DNA of 64,000 nucleotides from Hoplostethus atlanticus. Taxonomy: Eukaryota > Chordata > Actinopteri > Trachichthyiformes > Trachichthyidae. Location: contig JAXDDX010000011.1 of NCBI GenBank assembly GCA_034670405.1, positions 3,333,501-3,397,500 of the forward strand, written 5' to 3'. The notes under the pieces were generated by a model that ran no database searches, was not told where the DNA came from, and saw only the letters and a list, made by a program, of their open reading frames with translations. The first letter of the stretch is position 1, and each line of letters starts with the position of its first letter. The translations under genes were made by a program, and so were the position numbers. This document shows, in pieces, positions 48,703 to 60,141 of the stretch.

Positions 48703-49662
48703 CTCTCTATGAAGCTCACTGAAGAAATGTGGGATTGACAGTGGAGGAAAAGATGGCGGTTAGAAGAGAAAGACATTGAGAATGATGTACAAAAGAGACA
48801 TGGGAGAAAGGAAAAGGCAAAGGAGGAAGAGCAGAAACCACCGAGAGGAACATGTTAGATTTAACAAACCTTTATTGTGCAATATAAAAGTCTAATGCTA
48901 ATGCCATTTTGCAATTGCTCCCAAAATCCAGAGGGTATTAGAAAAAAATAAAATAAAATCTAGGTTCATAAATGTGAGACTTTAAACAAGTCAGAACCAA
49001 ATCAATATGACAAACCAAAAGCATCGGTCAACACAATTATTTCCCCTCTTCCATCAGTCCTCCTGGACCGCCGTCTTGCGAGGTTATCCAGTTCAATCCC
49101 ATCAATGATAAGACCCCCATCGATCAGAAACAAGGTGGGTAACGACAGAGGGGGCAACATCTATCAGCTTCTCCTGCTTTTTTCCCCTCCATAACTCTTA
49201 CCCTCTTTTCCCCCTATCCCTAACCTTCCAGATGGTGATTTCATTCACACTTCTCTTCTTCCCCCCCCTCAAAACATCCCGGTGGAGTGAAAGAGCGTGA
49301 GAGGCTGCTCTGCCACATTCAAGTGAGAATTTATTCCCCTTCACCTTCAGATTCTGGGGTGTTTCATCTTTGGGGGGGGTGGGCAACAAGAGGAAGAAAA
49401 GGTTGAATATGAAGAGATGGAGCAACCCCCCCCCCCCAACCCCCGTAGCTCTTTCTACCATCCCTATGGTGCATTGTGTTGCAGTAGAAAACCCCACAAG
49501 ACTTCACTTCCTAAGCCGTGGAGAGGTTTTTCTACATTTGAAGGTTCATTTCACAAGAGTAAGAGGAAAATAGAAGATGTTTAAGATGAAGGAATGAAGG
49601 GGAACGACGGCAAGGTGATGCCGTCCTTGTCAGCACTGCCGGTGCGATGATGACATCAAGCC

Positions 49663-49668
<6 letters not shown>

Positions 49669-49699
<31 letters not shown>
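49669..49699. repeat. (TA)n microsatellite
   Basis: About 15 TA units, then a short TG run. Confidence 0.95.
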
Positions 49700-49706
<7 letters not shown>

Positions 49707-50048
49707 AGTCAAATCTAGCAAAGAGAGAAAAGATTTGAACAACTTTCTTTTCCAGATAAAGCGTTAGGTTCATGTTCAAACCCATCATGGTGCTGGTTTG
49801 TTTTCTGTTTGCGTCATCCGTCTGTACTTGCACTTTGTGTATGTGCGTAAAATCAAACGCGTGTCCAAAAAGGGTCGGTGAATGTGAAGCGATCTGCCGT
49901 GCCACCGCAGGCGCTGAGTCTGAGCTATAATCTGTCCAAATGACGTTGATCACAGCCTGTGAATGGAGGTGCTGCGGGACAATGCTCATCCACTCTGTGC
50001 CAGTGTGCCATTACAGAGATGACATCATTCCACTGCAGCCTGCGCACG

Positions 50049-50052
<4 letters not shown>

Positions 50053-50093
<41 letters not shown>
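50053..50093. repeat. (CA)n microsatellite
   Basis: About 20 CA units preceded by CGCA units. Confidence 0.95.
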
Positions 50094-50100
<7 letters not shown>

Positions 50101-50429
50101 AACAGAAGTATCGTTTACTGCGGCTCGGTTCTCAGGTCTCCCCCTGTCACTGATCCTTTCTCGTGAGGCCAGCAGCAATTAGTGTGTTTTTGTGTGTGTG
50201 TGTGTGTGTGTGTAGAGGAAGACATCAGCTCAGATATGGTATAGAGATCAGAGTAGAGGCGAGCTATCTAGATAAAGAGAAGCCCCACCACATGCATCGA
50301 CAGAGCAGTAGCCCACTAATGGCCATATCTCAACAGATCCATCTGTCCATCATCTTGTTTACACTTTGAACCCCATACCACATATCGATGACTCATAATT
50401 AGTCATCCACTCTGCATGTGCCTGGTAGA

Positions 50430-50460
<31 letters not shown>

Positions 50461-50559
50461 ATAAGGACAATAAAAAGAGATGTAAAGAAAGAAAGACAGA
50501 AAGAGACAGAAAGAACAAAAGAAAGAGAGAGAATTTGACTTTTAAAACCACCTTTATTT

Positions 50560-50930
50560 TCACTGCTCCATGAACAGACGAACTAATAAGCCTCGCCGCT
50601 ACCAGGCCCAGCAGGATGTTCCCTGCCTCAGCTGAGCCTATCCCTAACCTCTTGTTCTTCCTGCTCTTCCAGGTAGCCAGCTTGGCCTGCCTGAAAAGGA
50701 AGTCAGGCAGCCACACCTTCCTCTTCTCTCACGCCTTGTACTTCGGCCCCCCCCACTATGTACATCTCTCTGGAGAAGGTGGTACCCAGCCCTGCACTGT
50801 CCCCGTTACGTTCCCAAGCCTAGCGCATTCTGAAAACAGGTGTTGCACTGTCTCTGCCTCCCCACAGAACAGACAGTTCTCCCCCACTGTTGGATCAAAG
50901 TGTGCCACGTGTCAATCCTACGCTGTAGAT
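50560..50930 (-). mobile_element. degenerate LINE reverse-transcriptase C-terminus
   Basis: Minus-strand reading gives ENCLFCGEAETVQHLFSECA, the C-C-H-C zinc-knuckle-like motif at the end of LINE ORF2. After frame breaks it gives FRQAKLATWKSRKNK and GLVAARL. Multiple frameshifts show a dead copy. Confidence 0.7.
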
Positions 50931-50960
50931 CAGCAGTAGATGCTTCTCTATGGGAGGCTT

Positions 50961-51003
<43 letters not shown>
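50961..51003. repeat. (GATA)n tetranucleotide repeat
   Basis: About 11 GATA units. It lies just beyond the upstream edge of the LINE fragment. Confidence 0.95.
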
Positions 51004-51784
51004 GCCGTGTATACCCATATCGTGCATGTCGCTGGCTCGTCTTTATTTACTGTGTTTTATCTTAATGCTAGGGCCGACCTGTTGCCCAACCTGTCATTAT
51101 GACTAACGATACTGGAAGCCAGAAGCCACAGTGACTCCCCACCCTCCATTCTGGCAGGATAATAGTCTCTCTTTGTGCCCGTCCGCACTGCAACGTTATT
51201 CATTCTTACCTGTTCTCAGTCTGTTGTTACAAAATAGATGTTAAAGGGGCATTATGTAATCTATGACGTTTACCGACCTGTATTGGCGACCAGTAGGAAT
51301 TGCAACACCATTGACAGAACTTGTCGCCTCCTACACAGTCTCTACACATCCCCATCCATCTGTAGTGGACTATAATTGGCCCAAACAATAAAGTCACACA
51401 GCACAGAGACGGGTAAGCTAGCAAACTAGAGCAGAGATCCAACAGAGACATCTAGCAAAGAGGTAATATATATCATGATGCAAAATACTGTAATAATACT
51501 ACTACTTTGTCATTTGCTTTATTGGCTTGAGACAGAGAAGGGCAAAGATGGCTACGTTGACAAGAGATGGGGAGGATAGGGGGAGGTCAAGGGCATGCAT
51601 GTGCACAACGCCGGTCCTTCCTATACGCACACTGTGCAAGCTGCATGGGGGCCCCGCACTGCCAAAGGAGTGAATCAGAAGGAGAGACGGAGCCAACTGT
51701 TTCAAAGCAGGGAGGGATGCAGTGGCAGTGTTTGTCAGTGTTGCGATGTGACAGCGCGGTAAGTTGTTTACACCAGTCAGGCGA

Positions 51785-51804
51785 GGGGGGGGGGGGGGGG
51801 GGGG
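51785..51804. repeat. poly-G run
   Basis: Twenty consecutive G residues followed by A and five more G, with quadruplex potential. Assembly length is unreliable here. Confidence 0.9.
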
Positions 51805-53588
51805 AGGGGGCCCCCGAGGTTTGCTCAGGGCCCCGTCGAGGCTAGGATCGGCGCTGCGTGTGCACGGAGAGACTCGGTGGGAAGCCGAAGAAGATACTTG
51901 CATGCTCGCACCACTCCCTCTCAGGTAGAATTACATTCCAATCAGACACTGAAGACGAGAGTAATTAAAACACAGCGTTGTCTAACAGCACCAGTGACTC
52001 TCTCGTGCCAATCTGCACGCACACCTTTAAACGCAAGCACACATATACGGGTACGTACACACCCTCTAACAGTATGCACTCACTCACTCACATGATCAAC
52101 ACAGTTCGTCTGTGAGTCATCCGTGTGTCGAGTCCTGCTGGCGTGCGGAGAGCTCGCGGTACATGTAGGTTAATTGCTTCCTGTATTAAAACAAAGCTGA
52201 CATTTACAGAATAGGAGCCCACTGACATGGAACCAGGCAGAGGCGTACGAAACATGAAAACGGTGGCAGAGAGGGAGGGGGCAGACAAATAAATAGACAC
52301 AGTCAGTCAGTCAGATACACAAGCAGCAAGCTGGCTGACAGAGAAACCCAAAGATTAAAACAAAGCAAACTGAGAGACGAAGAAAAGAGATATTTAGAGT
52401 TATATGGCTGCATTTCTAAAAGTTTCTGATGCAATAAATTATTGCTTACAGCCAAAATCCAGGTAAATGGAAAATAAATCTTGATGTAAAATATTTCACA
52501 TTTTCATTTTTTGTGATATATCAAAAACTAGAAATAATCTGTATCATCCAAAGTATAGATTAAACACATAACACATTTGAAATGATTGTACAATGGGATC
52601 AGGAAAAAAGCTAAAGAACATTTTTATAAAAGAGGTCCGTTGAATCTTGAATCTATGTAGTTTCTGAGACGAGCAGAGAAAGCACGGAAAAGCAGACAAG
52701 TTCAGAATAGTTTCCAGCCGTCCAATGACCTCGCTGACCTCGCACGGGCTGGTGTGACGGGCTGACATGTGGCCGGGCCAGACAGTCAGTCAGGTGACCA
52801 GCTGACTGGGAACTGCTATTGAAATGTGGGTTTGGTATTTGTAGTGCAACAAATACCGCTGCTGAAGTACTAAAAGTCACTAAAAGTACGTTTCGGTACT
52901 TTGGAGGTGCACTCGACCTTGAGATCGTCTAAGGTTGTGGAGAAGAGAAATGCTTCCATAATTCTTTCATCCGTTCTAAAATGTTCCATCTGCTGTTAGG
53001 AGTTGTTGAAAGGGTGTTTGATCACGCCAAGCAAACAGAAAGGACCTTCTGTTTGCTTGAGGTTCTTCTGTATATTTGATTCCAACAGAAAGCACCACAT
53101 TGGTAGACCTGAGCTACCTGAGGCACGTCCCGGTTTGGTAATAATAACAAACAGTTGTGGTTGTGAATGCACCATTTATCACACCGCAGCCTGTTTTGAC
53201 ATTGTTCGCTTTTGACTCTGACAAACAGTGATGGCTTTTTTTCTGGTGTGGTTTGAAGACACTTCTATAAAGACATGTTAGTAGGTAGATGGTTTATACG
53301 TTTGGTAGATGTCCTATCATGATATTTGATCTTATTAAAGTCGTACCATGAGTGATCATCATGTCTGCATTAATGATAGTTACAGTATCTGATTGGAATG
53401 AATGAAGCCGTGTTTTCATTACTATTGTTGGGATCAGTAGATTTTCTCTAGGAAGAAAGAAGAGACCTGTAAATGTTCCTCCACAGTCTTAATCTGAGGA
53501 AACCCCAACAGTTCCCCGAAGAACCTTTTGTTTTATGGACTTGTACAGCCAGGGATGTCTCCTGTCAACACTTAGACACCCCCACCTA

Positions 53589-53621
<33 letters not shown>

Positions 53622-53866
53622 AGTAGTGTAGCCAAAAAATTGGTGGGTGGGCCTACACGAAATTGGCATGCACACTTGTTCTTCTGGCAAAAATCAAACA
53701 TGGGGGAAAACACACAATATCAGACACATAACATAAACCAACCAGTGTAAATCCAATTTGTCAATTTGTAGTGTAGAAAACACACACACACACACACAAT
53801 TTAGAGTCACACTTTTACACAGTAGAGTAATTTTGACAATTTATACCACATAAGCAACCATGGGGT

Positions 53867-53907
<41 letters not shown>

Positions 53908-54582
53908 TTTTTATGACATTACGCAACAGGTTGACCTCTGGCAGTGGGGGAAAGTCACGTGTTGGCTGTCCTGAGAGGGGAGGACCAGGGGGGATAAGGC
54001 AGGAAGCGAAATTGAGGAGAGTGTGTCAGTGTAGCGGGCCAGGCCAGGGTGTGTTAATGTTGAGTAGGAGGGCATGGGGGAGACGAGTGAGGTAGGGACG
54101 CTCCACAACATCTCACTGTTCCCCTTCTCCACATGTCGCAATACCCAAGGAAAAGTACTCAGTCCAGTGTCAGGTATCAGAGGGCTGCTGTACGTCTGCT
54201 GTCATTTAAAATAGCTTAACGCAAAGCGAACATTGTGTAAGAGGACTTCCAGGAACTTGGGAGGAACACCGAGTTGTTTTGCTGTTTAGATCCCCCCCCC
54301 CCCCCACACCCCGACCCCGACACGAGAAAGAGATTTATCTTCTGGAAGGAGCGGAAGGTTACATTTGTTCAAACGCAAGCCGTTTTTGGAAAACAGTTGG
54401 CTGGTTTACTGGTGAATTAGCAACACATGAAAGAGGAGAGGAGAGCTGTAACATTTTCCCCCGTTGGACTGAAACTCGCACGGCACCGTGTTTACGTGCT
54501 CCTACTTTCTGACAGCAATAAAACTCTCAGTCTTATAAAAGAAAATCCAAATACACATAAAGGGTGTGGAGCCTCACCAAGC

Positions 54583-54588
54583 TTTATT
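54583..54588 (-). terminator. foxo3: foxo3 polyadenylation signal (candidate)
   Basis: On the minus strand the sequence is CATGTAAATAAAGCTTGG. AATAAA overlaps TGTAAATA, a Pumilio-type recognition motif. Confidence 0.5.
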
Positions 54589-56148
54589 TACATGCGCACC
54601 ATTTCTTATACAAACTAGATTACAATTCAAAATGGAATACACAGGAAAAATACCCACTAACATCAAGTCGAGAAGAAGCAAGATTAATAAAGGGTTCAGA
54701 GGTGTCATGAGGGCACGGGGGGGGGGTGGGGGGGAGCCGGGCTGGATGGAAGGGCTCAAGAGAAGAGTACGAAAAGGAGAGGTCGGGGAGGTGGTTAAGG
54801 TATCTAGTGGTATGTTGCTTCTGTTTTTTTTGCTTTTCTTTTCCTTTAAATTTGGGGTTTGCTGCTGGGTGTGTGTGTGTGTGTGTGTCGGGGCGCGAGA
54901 GGAGTCTTCCGACGTCTGATGACGAGTTCTCTCCCTGAATGAAGCGGCAGCAGTGAGTGTTTGTGAGGGAGGCCTGCCTGTGACCTAACTCACCCAATGG
55001 TCAATGCATTATACAACTCAAAAGTACAACATTTTAGGAAACACCTTCCTGCTAGTGAGTTGCGATCCCCTCTTTGTCGAGGCTTACTAGCCCCTTGTTA
55101 ACCCGTCTCACCTCTCTTCATGACTGAAGTGGATTTGATGGGTGAAATGAAAGGATTACGGCGTTCCCCCTGGGTTCATTCATCATCACGGGGAGAGTAA
55201 GTGTTCCTGGTATTTTGTACTGCCGGTGTTAGATAAGTTGAAGTGCTTAGCTGTTCACTTGATGGCTCAGAATTCCCCCTGCCAACAGAAATAATGCTCT
55301 AAAAAAAGCGCTGGGATGGTCTAGATGTGACTTTTAGGTTTAGGGGATTCCACCTTTCCATTTATCCATCCCAAGGTCAGAACCTACTCCCTCCTGAGAG
55401 CACTGGGACAAGAACCTGCTCCACGTTAGAATAAAATAGTGCCCGCGGAGCTGAGGGACGCCCGTCAGGATGTTTTCCCTGTGTCGGCACCAATACAGTC
55501 AGAGTACACACACACACACGCTGGATACTAGTGCGTGTGCTGTTCTGTAAGCCCTGATTTTTTTACAAAAGGTTGAAACAGCAACAGAGTGTGTCTGAGT
55601 GCGTTCCCAGAAGACACAGGGTACTTCAGTTCAAGGGATGGGCGCTGTTGGGATGGGCAAGGGGGTACAGCTAGGTCATGCACTAAACCTCAGGTAGCAC
55701 GGTAGATCGTTCTAGCCAGCCATGCACACACACACACTCCTCTGCCTTGGCCTCAAAGTGATATACACACACATCTGTACATTATTATACACAGCGGAGC
55801 AACCCTTCACATAGCTACCCCCAGAGGGAGAAGGGGTACCAGGGTCACCAGATGCTACAACAATGGTGATGCGCACCATTTTCAAAATCTATAACAAATT
55901 CGCTGGTAACAATGTTCCCTCCCACCCGGCACGTAACGCTGTTTTCTTCAACTGCACCTTCGGAGGTATCACGAAAATCCAAGGGTCAAGTACTACATGA
56001 GTATATAAGGACATAGAGTGAGTATATATGCATTTCACACGATTCATAATGCATAAATACATACATGCATACAGAGGCTTGTGCTGTATGCACCATGAGG
56101 GATAGTGAAGGATAACACATCCTCGAGAGACAACAGAAAAAAACTCCA

Positions 56149-56151
<3 letters not shown>

Positions 56152-56189
<38 letters not shown>

Positions 56190-56243
56190 TACTCAAGAGT
56201 TACAGGAGGCAACCTGCAGGAGCACCGGGCGTGTCTGTGAGGG

Positions 56244-56281
<38 letters not shown>
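56152..56281. repeat. paired (CA)n and (GT)n tracts
   Basis: CA tract at 56152-56184 and GT tract at 56246-56281, 61 bp apart. They are mutually complementary and could form a long stem in foxo3 3' UTR RNA. Confidence 0.85.
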
Positions 56282-56286
<5 letters not shown>

Positions 56287-58178
56287 AGTCCAACAAGAGG
56301 AGAAAAACCTAAGACGACAAAACCAGAAATAACGGACCGAGTGACGTCTTGATCCTTCGTCTTCCTTCCTCTTCACCTTGACGGTCAATAGTTCACAGGT
56401 TACAAGTTCACAACACAAAGCGTTACTGTTTTGTTGACAAATGTTTTAAATACCATCAAAACGTGACTTGCTGTTACTGAAACGGGAAACCTCCCCCCCT
56501 CTTCTCCCTGAGTGATGCCGTAGATGCATAACAAGCCCCTCCAACCCACGACGAGAGCACCTATCCCCTGCTCTAGACCCGTTCTCGTCTTTTTTCGCCG
56601 CGTGTGTGTGTGTCAACGTGTGTGTGTGTGTGGGTGTTGTGATTTGGCTGCCAGCATGTCCTACTGTCTGTTTCAAGTAATTTGGCAATATACACAGATA
56701 GCTTATTGTTTTTTGCTCGAGAAACAAAATGGCTTCTAGAGGGTCGAGCCTAATGTAAAGCCCCACTCCCTGTCTATAGGTTCCACCTCGCCATGCTACA
56801 ATTGTGGCTGCAGCTTTGGGCTTCTGCAGGTCGTGGGTTTAAAAAACAAAACAAAAACAAAACAAAACACAACAACGCACGGCTCGCTCTCAGGACAGGA
56901 TTCAACACTGTTTACATAGCACCTGTTATGGTGTGGAAATGTTCACAACCCTAGGACACAGGTATTTATTTTGGCTACATAATATGCTGTGCTAAACGAC
57001 CTCAGTGGAACTCACCAAAAGCTAAAAAAAAGCCTATTTCCTCTCTTTTTCAGTCTCCACTGCTCTGCACTGTACAAATATCCATGACGAAGATTTTCTT
57101 CCTCTAGTCTTTTTCATTTTTTTTTTACAGGTAGATATACACCGAAGATAAAAATCTTTCTGTAGTACTCGGCTAATTGTACTATCATTTTCAATATACT
57201 ACATTTAATTCATGAGAAACAACAGAATCCGAAGTGCATGGCCTTATGTTATGGAATTTAAACTCCTCAGGGCTTTGGAGTCTTGCAAACTGGGGCAAAG
57301 TGTGGGTATGTCTGCATGCGTGCATGTATGTGTGGTCACTCTATGAGTGCGATATTTCTCTCCGTCTCCATCCTCCTTTCCATTTCATCAATACATCAAT
57401 ACTTTTTATACAGACATGTATGATGCAGAAACAATTGTGATAAAACAGGAAATTCCAAAACAAACACTGAACATTTAAAATCACTGAGTGAAAACAGAGG
57501 GAACTTTTTTTTTTTAAACATAACACATCCCAGAAAACCACTGGATTAGATTTACACCACATCACTTTTTGTTTTCATTTTACATTTTGTCTTTTTTTTG
57601 CAACAAGAACAACTGCACCGTGCACTCCTACCAGCCATTTAGTCCTTGTACTCCGCCTGAAACCCCCTCTGATAAGCAGTGTCTCTTTGATATCAATAGA
57701 CGTTTTTCTGACTGGATGTCAAAGGAAAATTGCATAATTCAGAGATCAGTTTGTTGTGATTGTTTGACATAGTTTGTTTTTTTGTGTTTGCTGTTTCACA
57801 GGAGGCTTTGAGGGCTGATGTTCAGCATCTCTGGAGTCTGTCAGATTGTTCATGGTTCATTAGTTCAAGGTAAAGCTCTCAGGAGGAAGTCTTCTGTAAA
57901 CAGAGGGTTTGTGTTTCTATGTTGTGCTGATGGCAGGTTTGGCAAAAAGGACGTTGTGTGTCTGATCTTCTCTTGCACTACACAGTTCAGACCTGGAGAG
58001 ATAAAGGACATTAGACGATCATGTCTGAGTATTCATAATGTACTTAAAAGCAAGGAAAATCCTTTTCCTGTTCTACACTCAAAGGTACCCACACCTGAAT
58101 ACCCTCACCTTTTCACAACTTCAACACACACACCCCAACATATCTGTACCTGCTCTGCTCCTTCCTGGGCTCAGCCTC

Positions 58179-59618
58179 TCAGCCGGGTACCCAGCTCTGC
58201 TTGGTGCTGGTGAAGTTGCCAACTCCGTTCATGTTGGCCAGAGAGTCAAAGTTAAAGTCCAGGCCGCCGTCTGGGTCCATCAGCTCGTTCCTGATGATGG
58301 AGTCCATGTCGCACTCCAGGCTGCCATTGAACATGTCCAGGTCGAGATCTGCGGGGAAGCGGTCCTGGCAGATTCCACCGCTGCTGCCGACCGTTCCGTT
58401 GAGGAAGATGGAGGAGTCGATCTGCATGGAGGAGGAGCCGTTTCCTCCCAGGGGCGAGTGCAGGAGCTGCTTGGCGTTGGCCAGAGTGTTGGCCTCGTTG
58501 GCTAGACTCAGCCCTCCGTTCAAGGACCTCAGGCTCTGGTTGTGGTTGTTGCTTTGCAGCAGCCCCCCTTGGCTGCCCTGACTCCCGCCGGTGGTCCCGA
58601 AGGTCATCATGGGGTCATTGCGGAGCATGAGGCCACGACGGGAGTTCTGGGAAATGATGGCGGCGGCGCTGGCCTGTGACATCAGTGGGTCGGACTGGGT
58701 CATCATGACATCACTGTGGCTGTGGCCGTCAGAGTTGAGCAGGTCCTGTAGCGTCTGGCTGCCAAAACGGGAGATGCTGGAGAAGGAAGTCTGCTTGTTC
58801 TCCTGAATGGTCTGCATGGGGGATGGACGCAGGGAGGAGCCCGCCGTGTGGGGGCCAAAGATGGAGTTACTGTAGCCATTACCTCCACTGTTAGCGGGAG
58901 AGGCAGAGGAGGGAGAGGGGGAAGAGGACGGTGAGCCTAGCCCGTTGGGTTTGGACCCGAAGTTGAACCCTGAGGAACCCCTTGGAGAGACCTGTGCCGC
59001 AGTGGTTGGCACCAGGTTGATGTTATCCAACAACTCATCCATCAGGTCATCTGTCAGTCCGTCGTTCAGATTCATGGTACCTGCCAGGTCTGCTAGGCGG
59101 GGCAGCTCAGGCGGCAGGGCCTTCCCATTGGCTGTGCTGGAGGCGTTGCTGGGGGACAGTGCTCTGCCAGGACTGGAGTAGAGCATTGGTGAGAGTGGAG
59201 GCTCATCATCGGGCACCTCGTCCAGCTCGGGGTTGGCCAGGATGGGTGAGAGGCGGCCACTCAGCGTGCTAGCGTTGGAGTTGGTGCGGGAACGGAAGTC
59301 TGTCCAGGCATCCAGCTCCTCGCTGCTGCGTGACGTTGGGCTACCCGGCCACTTGGACAGGCCCGAGGGACTGTCTCCACCCCCTTCGCTAGCTGCGGCC
59401 GCCGCCGCCGCCTGCAGGGCAGCCTTCTTCTTGGCGGCGCGGCCGCGGGCGGACTTGGTGTACTTGTTGCTGTTGTCCATGGAGACTGCGCGGCGCCGAG
59501 GGGCCTTGCCACCCTTCCCCCCGTCCGGGTTGATCATCCACCAGGAACTCTTCCCCGTTCCCTCGTTCTGGACACGGATGAAACGGCTGTGGAGGGAAAG
59601 GTTGTGCCGGATGGAATT
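58179..59618 (-). CDS. foxo3: forkhead box O3, last coding exon (partial gene)
   Basis: A 479-residue open frame starts at acceptor GACAG|AATTCC with NSIRHNLSLHSRFIRVQNEG, the second half of the forkhead DNA-binding domain (helix H3 and wing 1), and ends SWVPG-TGA. FOXO3 is a nuclear factor that drives stress, metabolic and apoptotic genes when PI3K-AKT signalling is low. Visible sites are the AKT/14-3-3 motif RRRAVS (Ser46 of this exon, human Ser253), a basic NLS (RGRAAKKKAAL), the SGK/CK1 cluster RSRTNS, a Leu-rich export-like stretch (MDELLDNINL), LQDLL, and the acidic transactivation segment at residues 424-460 (DLDLDMFNGSLECDMDSIIR). A seven-alanine run sits at LQAAAAAAAS. The 5' exon with the N-terminal AKT Thr site is outside the window. 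The teleost a/b ohnolog was not resolved. Confidence 0.97.
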   Translation of the reverse strand, partial: NSIRHNLSLHSRFIRVQNEGTGKSSWWMINPDGGKGGKAPRRRAVSMDNSNKYTKSARGRAAKKKAALQAAAAAAASEGGGDSPSGLSKWPGSPTSRSSEELDAWTDFRSRTNSNASTLSGRLSPILANPELDEVPDDEPPLSPMLYSSPGRALSPSNASSTANGKALPPELPRLADLAGTMNLNDGLTDDLMDELLDNINLVPTTAAQVSPRGSSGFNFGSKPNGLGSPSSSPSPSSASPANSGGNGYSNSIFGPHTAGSSLRPSPMQTIQENKQTSFSSISRFGSQTLQDLLNSDGHSHSDVMMTQSDPLMSQASAAAIISQNSRRGLMLRNDPMMTFGTTGGSQGSQGGLLQSNNHNQSLRSLNGGLSLANEANTLANAKQLLHSPLGGNGSSSMQIDSSIFLNGTVGSSGGICQDRFPADLDLDMFNGSLECDMDSIIRNELMDPDGGLDFNFDSLANMNGVGNFTSTKQSWVPG

Positions 59619-60102
59619 CTGTCAGACAGAAGAGAGAACGAGAAGAGATTGTGTTAAGTCATGTGCAACATCGTTTCGAAGCAATTACTCAAACAATGAC
59701 TGTCATCAATATTGATGTTGTATTCTTTTTCATTTTGCCAATACACCATTCAATGGATATCTTTCATTAAGCCCAACAGCATTGATCCATACAGCAGTTG
59801 GGGCTACTGATTCTGTGGCAATGTAAATAGTTACTCTTGGGGACTAGAGGTTTAAAAACGAAGAGACAAACCGATCGCTTCGATTGTCCATTCACTAAAT
59901 ATAGATAGAAACATATTAACATGCAGCAGCAGTCAGCACTGTCGTCCGTATTGTTCCCATTGTAGCTTTTGTGTTTGTGTGTGAAAGAGAAAAGAGAGAG
60001 GGAGAGAGAAGGCCAGGCAGGCGTCTGCTCGATTATGAATGGCACATACAAAAGGACCCCGTCGCGATGTTGCGTAAGGAGTGCGGTTTGAAGCGTGTGT
60101 CA

Positions 60103-60141
<39 letters not shown>

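Larger units (their letters stand above)
39322..54559. other. intergenic region between armc2 and foxo3
   Basis: No protein-coding gene is recognised. It contains possible armc2 promoter elements (39,900-42,540), many microsatellites, one LINE fragment (about 50,560-50,930) and repeat-like GC-rich sequence near 51,550-51,870. An orphan minus-strand AATAAA lies at 48871-48876. Confidence 0.6.
54560..58178 (-). other. foxo3: foxo3 3' UTR (predicted extent)
   Basis: No open frame resembling a protein is seen downstream of the foxo3 stop. A strong canonical signal (AATAAA, plus positions 54583-54588) suggests a 3' UTR of about 3.6 kb; mammalian FOXO3 also has a multi-kilobase 3' UTR. It contains two UUGCCAA seed sites and several CA/GT repeats. 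The boundary is inferred. Confidence 0.5.

Noticed and set aside
58201-58581. Long open frame on the plus strand at the foxo3 exon
   Set aside because: It is antisense to the foxo3 coding exon and reflects codon bias of the real gene.
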